From: Penicillium oxalicum | Taxonomy: Eukaryota; Ascomycota; Eurotiomycetes; Eurotiales; Aspergillaceae | Assembly: GCF_001723175.1 (NCBI RefSeq) | Contig: NC_064650.1 | Span: 2,666,001 to 2,730,000, forward strand | Reading direction: 5' to 3' | DNA: 64,000 nt | Part shown: piece after piece, positions 59,587-64,000 of the stretch | Layout: the number at the start of each line of letters is the position of its first letter | Position numbering within the stretch: position 1 is the stretch's first letter | Position numbers and translations under genes: made by a program | Notes under the pieces: generated by a model | Database searches by the model: none | What the model saw: the letters and a program-made list of their open reading frames with translations, nothing else | What the model was told of the DNA's origin: nothing

Positions 59587-61379
59587 TGTGGGCTGCGATG
59601 CAAATGGGGTGGACGAGAATGAGAGTATAAGGAAGAGACAGAGGGGGTGAGAGGAAGAGGAAAGGACGGGAATGAGGGAATTACAGGAGGATGAGGAAGA
59701 GGGAGAGGGAAAGGTAACGGAGCAGGGTCTCCAGGGCAAAAAAAAGTCAAGGGTACAAAGTGCAGGGTCCAGCAGAAAGGGGAATGGGCCAATTGGAAAA
59801 GAAGGTATGTGGCTTGAGAGAAACAGCGCGAGCGCGAGCGTGAAAAAAGAAGCGCAGAGAAGGGGGGAGCTGGACTGGATGGATGATAGCTTGACCTAAA
59901 CGGGAAGTGAACGTGGAGGTGGAGAGCTGAGCTGCTGCGGGAGGTACATCTGTACACCACGTTTCCACGACCTTACGCTGGGGATCGGATGTACCTGGAG
60001 TACTTTTTTTTGGTTGTGGATGACTGTATGTACTCAATACTGTAGCTAAATTTGGGCGGTTTCACGGGCCAACCGCCAGAAATCTGGAGCTGCGCGAGCC
60101 TGCGATCCATCGTCCGACTCCACCGATTCCGTTGGTTGACGACCCAGCCGTGTGTCACCACGAAGCTTGCTTGGGTTAAATCGCACTCTAAGATTTGGAT
60201 CTCGGACGTGTAAGCCATTCTGCAGGACTCGGCAGGAGCAAGTTCGCGTAGAATGTACACTCTAAGGAGCATTCAATGAGTTTCATATTCACAGGAGTCA
60301 TGTATCTGCGACTATGCATCAAAAATACACCGGGGCCGTCGTGGGTCGATTCACTATCTCTGACAATCGCTAGATCTCTTTCTTGATTTTTTCTTGAGGG
60401 GAACGGAGATCAATAGAACTAGTCAACAAGATCAAAATGAAGCAAAAATGAGCATACTATCCTGGACAAGCCGCGCGCATCAAGATTCGAAAGGCATTGC
60501 TTCCACGAACCGCCCTGCACGAGCGCGGGTGAAAACAGCAGCGAGGCTTCACCGATCCAGTATCACGTGCAAAGCGATTCGAGAGCGTTCGATCAAGCGA
60601 GCGCCTGATGCACAGGCAGTCCCATGCGATGAGGCTAGGCAGGATTGGCTATGCCCCAATTGTGGCCATCACAGCCTCCTGCTGAGTAGATACTATGCTG
60701 CAGCTGCACTCCGCGATGCCGCCCTAAAAGCTTCATCCGAGCGAATCATGGTGATATAATTGATCTTCTCCGTCCAGCTGATTCGATGCAAGATGACATT
60801 CTCTCGCGGAGATCCGGCCCACTTCCAATTCCTCCGGAGCACGCTAGTCCGATTCAGGACACACCATGCAGATACTGGCTGACCTAATCTCGCCATCACA
60901 CGTGACCCTGCGGATGTGTCTCCATTCTGATACCGGTAAAGTCAGCCTGAGGCATTCAGGTCTCTCATAGGTTGGCACCCCTTGAAGCGCGGGAAATCTC
61001 GGCTCGCCCTGAGCGAACCGCGAAAACGAGAAAAATCTCACGCTCACGCCCTGATCCTTCTGGCCGCTTTCGCAGGATCGCCACCCTCTCCACCCTTCTC
61101 CATCTTTTTTCTCCCATCTTCAGAACCTGAGTCATCCACCCGACCTGTGATTATCTCGGTGATCTCTCGAACCTTGCCACAAGAGTCTCTCATTCTTGTG
61201 TCAAACTGCCAGCTTCGAGTCTTTCTTTCCTCTGCATCACTCGCTTTGACCCTCTTGATCGGTGAAACTACTGAGAATTGAAACCCCCCTCAAATTCATC
61301 TCACGCGTACACATCCACTCACACACGCACCAACTCTTTGACACGCGAGCACCTTGTCTCTTATTCAAAACCACACACC
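59587..61379. other. Divergent intergenic region, dot5 / ups2
   Basis: 1.8 kb. It is purine-rich near 59640-59720 (probably dot5 5' UTR) and pyrimidine-rich just before ups2. Frames at 60394-60759 and 60982-61281 are unconvincing. No RNA gene was recognised. Confidence 0.4.
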
Positions 61380-62045
61380 ATGAAGGTCTTCTCCTCAACA
61401 TGCAACTTTGAGTACTCTTGGGACGAGGTCTCCACAGCCAACTGGAGAAAATATTGCCCATGGAATGACAAGGCGACTCATGTCGTCGGTGTCGACACTC
61501 TCTCTCGCACGATCGACCCTCAGACTGGAATCGTGAGTTTGACCGCTTTGGGATCTATACATCCTCCCCCGAGGAAACAAAGAAAGCACCGTTGCGCTAA
61601 CCAATTTTTTTTTTATTCTACACAGCTTCGCACTGAGCGTCTCATTACCTGCAACCAGTCGGTCCCCTCCTGGGTTTCCTCTCTCTTCGGCGGCGATGCT
61701 GTCTCCCATGTCTACGAGATCTCCTATGTCGATCCCCAGGCCAAGAAGGTGACCATGTGCTCCACCAACTTGACGTGGTCAAATGTCCTCAATGTTCGCG
61801 AGACGGTCGTCTATCAGCCATCTCCCCTCGCTCCCAACACCACCACGCAGTTCACCCAGGAGGCCAAGATCACTGCCCTCTGCGGTGGTTGGCAAAAGAT
61901 CAAAAACAAGGTTGAGGAAGCCAGCGTGGAGCGTTTCCGTGAGAACGCCAAGCGAGGTCGTGAGGGCTTCGAGACCGTCCTGGAGATGAGCCGTCGGGTC
62001 TTTGGCGAACAGCGCGAGCTGGAGAACCAGCGTGCGCAGGCCTAA
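61380..62045 (+). CDS. ups2: PRELI/MSF1-domain lipid transfer protein, Ups2-like
   Basis: PRELI-like protein of the mitochondrial intermembrane space, 190 aa. Ups2 with Mdm35 moves phosphatidylserine from outer to inner membrane for phosphatidylethanolamine synthesis; Ups1 does the same for phosphatidic acid. Exons are 61380-61532 and 61626-62045, with a 93-nt phase-0 intron. The N-terminus MKVFSSTCNFEYSWDEVS followed by NWRKY is the Ups2 rather than the Ups1 pattern. THVVGVDTLSR, LRTERLITC, SHVYEISYVDP and TNLTWSNVLNVRE are the family's strands. The C-terminal helix is Arg/Glu-rich (RFRENAKRGREGFE). Absence of a presequence fits Mdm35-dependent import. Confidence 0.9.
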   Translation: MKVFSSTCNFEYSWDEVSTANWRKYCPWNDKATHVVGVDTLSRTIDPQTGIVSLTALGSIHPPPRKQRKHRCANQFFFYSTQLRTERLITCNQSVPSWVSSLFGGDAVSHVYEISYVDPQAKKVTMCSTNLTWSNVLNVRETVVYQPSPLAPNTTTQFTQEAKITALCGGWQKIKNKVEEASVERFRENAKRGREGFETVLEMSRRVFGEQRELENQRAQA

Positions 62046-62658
62046 ACGTGGGCCTCCACAGGGAACATCCACCCGTGACCTGGCTGGGAGCGAGAGCTCT
62101 GATCTGAAACAAAAAGTTCCTTCTCCTGAGATTGTGTATTTTGAGCGATTGCATCGTCTGGCGTATTCCCCATCTTGTTCCTCGTTTTCTGTTCCCCAAG
62201 CTCTATTCCTTTTCACTGATTGCCTTTTTTACTCCTGCTTTCACTGAGCCCGTGGCGCCGTCGGAGTTTTGCTTTTTTCTCGGTACTCTTCTCCTCGACT
62301 CCGCGTGGTTTATCACTAGAGGTCTGACGACATGAAACGACCAAAAAGTACCTTTTTTTCCCCCTCCGATCTCCCGCTTTTTGAGCCTCCTTGTTCTGTT
62401 CTGTCCTGTTTTTGTTTTTTGTTTTTCTTTGTGCGTTTTCTTCCTCTTTCTTTCCCAGATAGATGATATCCGCCACTCCTGGCAGCGCGTGACATTAGAC
62501 CTGCATTGAAATTCCATATAGATCTATGATACCTGGACTGCGTTTATCAAAGAGTATTTCTCCCTGGTCATCATGTTTCTCGTAAGCCCATCCCACCCAA
62601 ACGCCGTCCGTAAAATCATGAGGCACGTGCAGTACAGGACATGGGCGACGAATCACAC
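62046..62658. other. Convergent intergenic region
   Basis: 613 bp with T-rich runs (62345-62450), probably 3' UTRs. No gene is supported. Confidence 0.5.
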
Positions 62659-63780
62659 TCAACCCAATAGTCCTCCGAGCACAACCCGACTCACGCCGGC
62701 CAACTCATTCTTCACCCCATTCCGGCTGGCATCTTCAAACTCGCGCACCGCCCCGGCCACCATGATCTTGCGCAACTTGGCATCCGCCTTGGAAAACGCC
62801 TCCCCCGTCACCGTACAGACCGAGGGTGACGGGACCAGGGCCGTGATGCGACTGTAGCAATCAATCAAGACATCACACAGCGTTGCAAACGTCTCGAAGA
62901 AATCCGGCTCAAATGGCAACGACGGCGTCAGCAAGTATGTGTACTCCTCGCCCGGCAACAGGTCCGATGATTCGGTCAAGGCAAACGAGATGACCGAGGC
63001 CGCCGCACTCGATGTGGAATTTGCCGCCGCGCTCTTCAGATCGCTCGGATCACTGGTCTGCATGGGCAAGCCGATCTCCGTTGCCGAACTCGCCCGGCGG
63101 GTCTTGGTGCCTGCATGCGCTGCCCGCTTGAACATCTGCGGAATGCGTGCTCGGGCGAGACTCGAGGAGGATGTTCCGTCTGGGGGGTGGATTTGTTGAA
63201 AGGCTTCGAATTCGAGGAGCAATGCATTGAGAGCTTTCAGGTACTCGAGGGGACTGGTGTTGACGTCGAGAATGAGAGGGAGGGAGATGCCGAGGAGGAG
63301 GTAGTTGACTGCTCGACGGGCGAGTTTGCGAGGTTCAAAGTAGGGAAGTCGGTTAATGTCGGTTCGGGAGAAGTGGACGGTATTGAACCAGTATACACGC
63401 CCTTCCAGACTAAGAGAGAAGCCCGCGGCACTGTCAGCACGATGTTTTGGTATCGAAACGCCCATCCAATTTGCAATGGTGAGAAAGCCATCACACCGTC
63501 GTCTTCGGCCTCGTCCTCGTTGTCGTCCATCTTTCTCCTTTCCTTCACTCCAGCCGCATCTGGGTTGATGAACTCACGCCTTTCTTAAATAATTCAACGT
63601 TGATATCCGCTTCGCTGACATGTCGTGAATCTGCTGGTAGATCGCACTGGCACTCTGAGGCCCGAACGGCCCTCCGCCGCTCGACACCGGAGGGATTCCC
63701 CCGAGAGACGGCTCGTAACCACCGGTGGATTTATTGGTATCTCGTCGAGTCAGGCCTGGTCCGAATGATGACGACATCAT
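62659..63780 (-). CDS. Unrecognised protein, conserved in appearance
   Basis: Predicted 317 aa from exons 63780-63578 and 63409-62659 (168-nt intron, gtgagt...ctcttag; sum 954 nt, in frame). I do not recognise a named family. The first ~45 residues are Gly/Ser/Pro-rich and probably disordered. SAIYQQIHDMSAKRISTLNYLRK leads over the splice into EGRVYWFNTVHFSRTDI, YFEPRKLARRAVNYLLLG and SLPLILD, which look like a folded helical domain. A Ser/Ala-rich middle (about residues 165-215) contains the only low-complexity part. A short Leu-rich segment follows, and the chain ends ELAGVSRVVLGGLLG. No signal peptide is visible. Two Met codons (63780, 63777) could start translation. Confidence 0.75.
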
Positions 63781-64000
63781 CGTGGCTTGACGGTGGTCGT
63801 GTCGATTGATACGGTCTTTTACGCGCTTCCTCTGTGTTTCTCTCTCTCTCAGGCTGCACGGGTTATTTGTTTTTTTTTTGCCGTTTCTTGTTTGGGTTGG
63901 CCTTCTTTCCGCTGGTCTCGCTCGACGGTCTTAGCGCATCGCGATCAGGGGTGGGATGCCGCAAATAAAAAAGGGGCCGTCCCGCTCTGCTGCGGGGGTG
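63781..64000. promoter_or_regulatory. Upstream region of the last gene
   Basis: Non-coding, with pyrimidine runs on the + strand (CTCTCTCTC, poly-T) near 63840-63880, that is, purine-rich 5' leader on the coding strand. Confidence 0.35.

Overview
The window comes from a filamentous ascomycete, most likely Eurotiales (Aspergillus/Penicillium type). The evidence is intron-rich genes with 44-184 nt introns (GT-AG, one GC-AG), a fungal gene set with fungus-type protein architectures, and a large block degraded by repeat-induced point mutation (RIP). Nothing bacterial is present: no operons, CRISPR arrays or convincing tRNA/rRNA genes. All gene models were spliced by hand; where exon lengths and reading frames agree exactly, this is stated.

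1-34.3 kb is an AT-rich, almost gene-free transposon graveyard. CpA/TpG is nearly absent while TpA is in excess and CpG survives, which is the RIP signature, and former Gln codons appear as TAG. The block is a nest of transposons. (i) An outer Ty3/gypsy copy on the + strand enters from the left edge and ends with an LTR at 33453-33800. (ii) It is interrupted by a TIR element (7787-33243) carrying a hAT-like transposase tail. (iii) That element is interrupted by a second copy of the same gypsy family on the - strand (13893-32199). (iv) That copy is interrupted by a different gypsy element (20046-27591) with a perfect 5-bp target duplication. Two of the insertions can be checked against the matching empty site in a paralogous copy within the window. 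A 413-bp miniature LTR element (1803-2215, TSD GTTAC) has largely escaped RIP.

34.3-64 kb is ordinary gene-dense DNA with thirteen protein genes. In order: Stf2-like protein (+), Nup133 (-), mitochondrial malonyl-CoA:ACP transacylase (+), TRAPPC2L/Tca17 (-), complex I PSST/NDUFS7 subunit (+), a short-chain dehydrogenase (-), Mpp10 (+), an EFM6-type protein-lysine methyltransferase (-), an unrecognised multi-exon gene (-), a small membrane protein (+), complex I 21.3-kDa subunit (-), Dot5-type nuclear peroxiredoxin (-), Ups2-type PRELI protein (+) and an unrecognised conserved-looking protein (-); the unrecognised gene at 53 kb is the least certain and is not counted among the thirteen. Many neighbours are divergent or convergent pairs.

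Functionally the gene block leans to mitochondria (two complex I subunits, mitochondrial fatty-acid synthesis, phospholipid transfer) and to nuclear functions (nuclear pore, U3 processome, nuclear peroxiredoxin). No secondary-metabolite cluster is visible. The most notable anomalies are the four-deep transposon nest, the miniature LTR element, a cluster of five single-base losses inside Nup133, and the unrecognised spliced gene at 53.1-53.9 kb.
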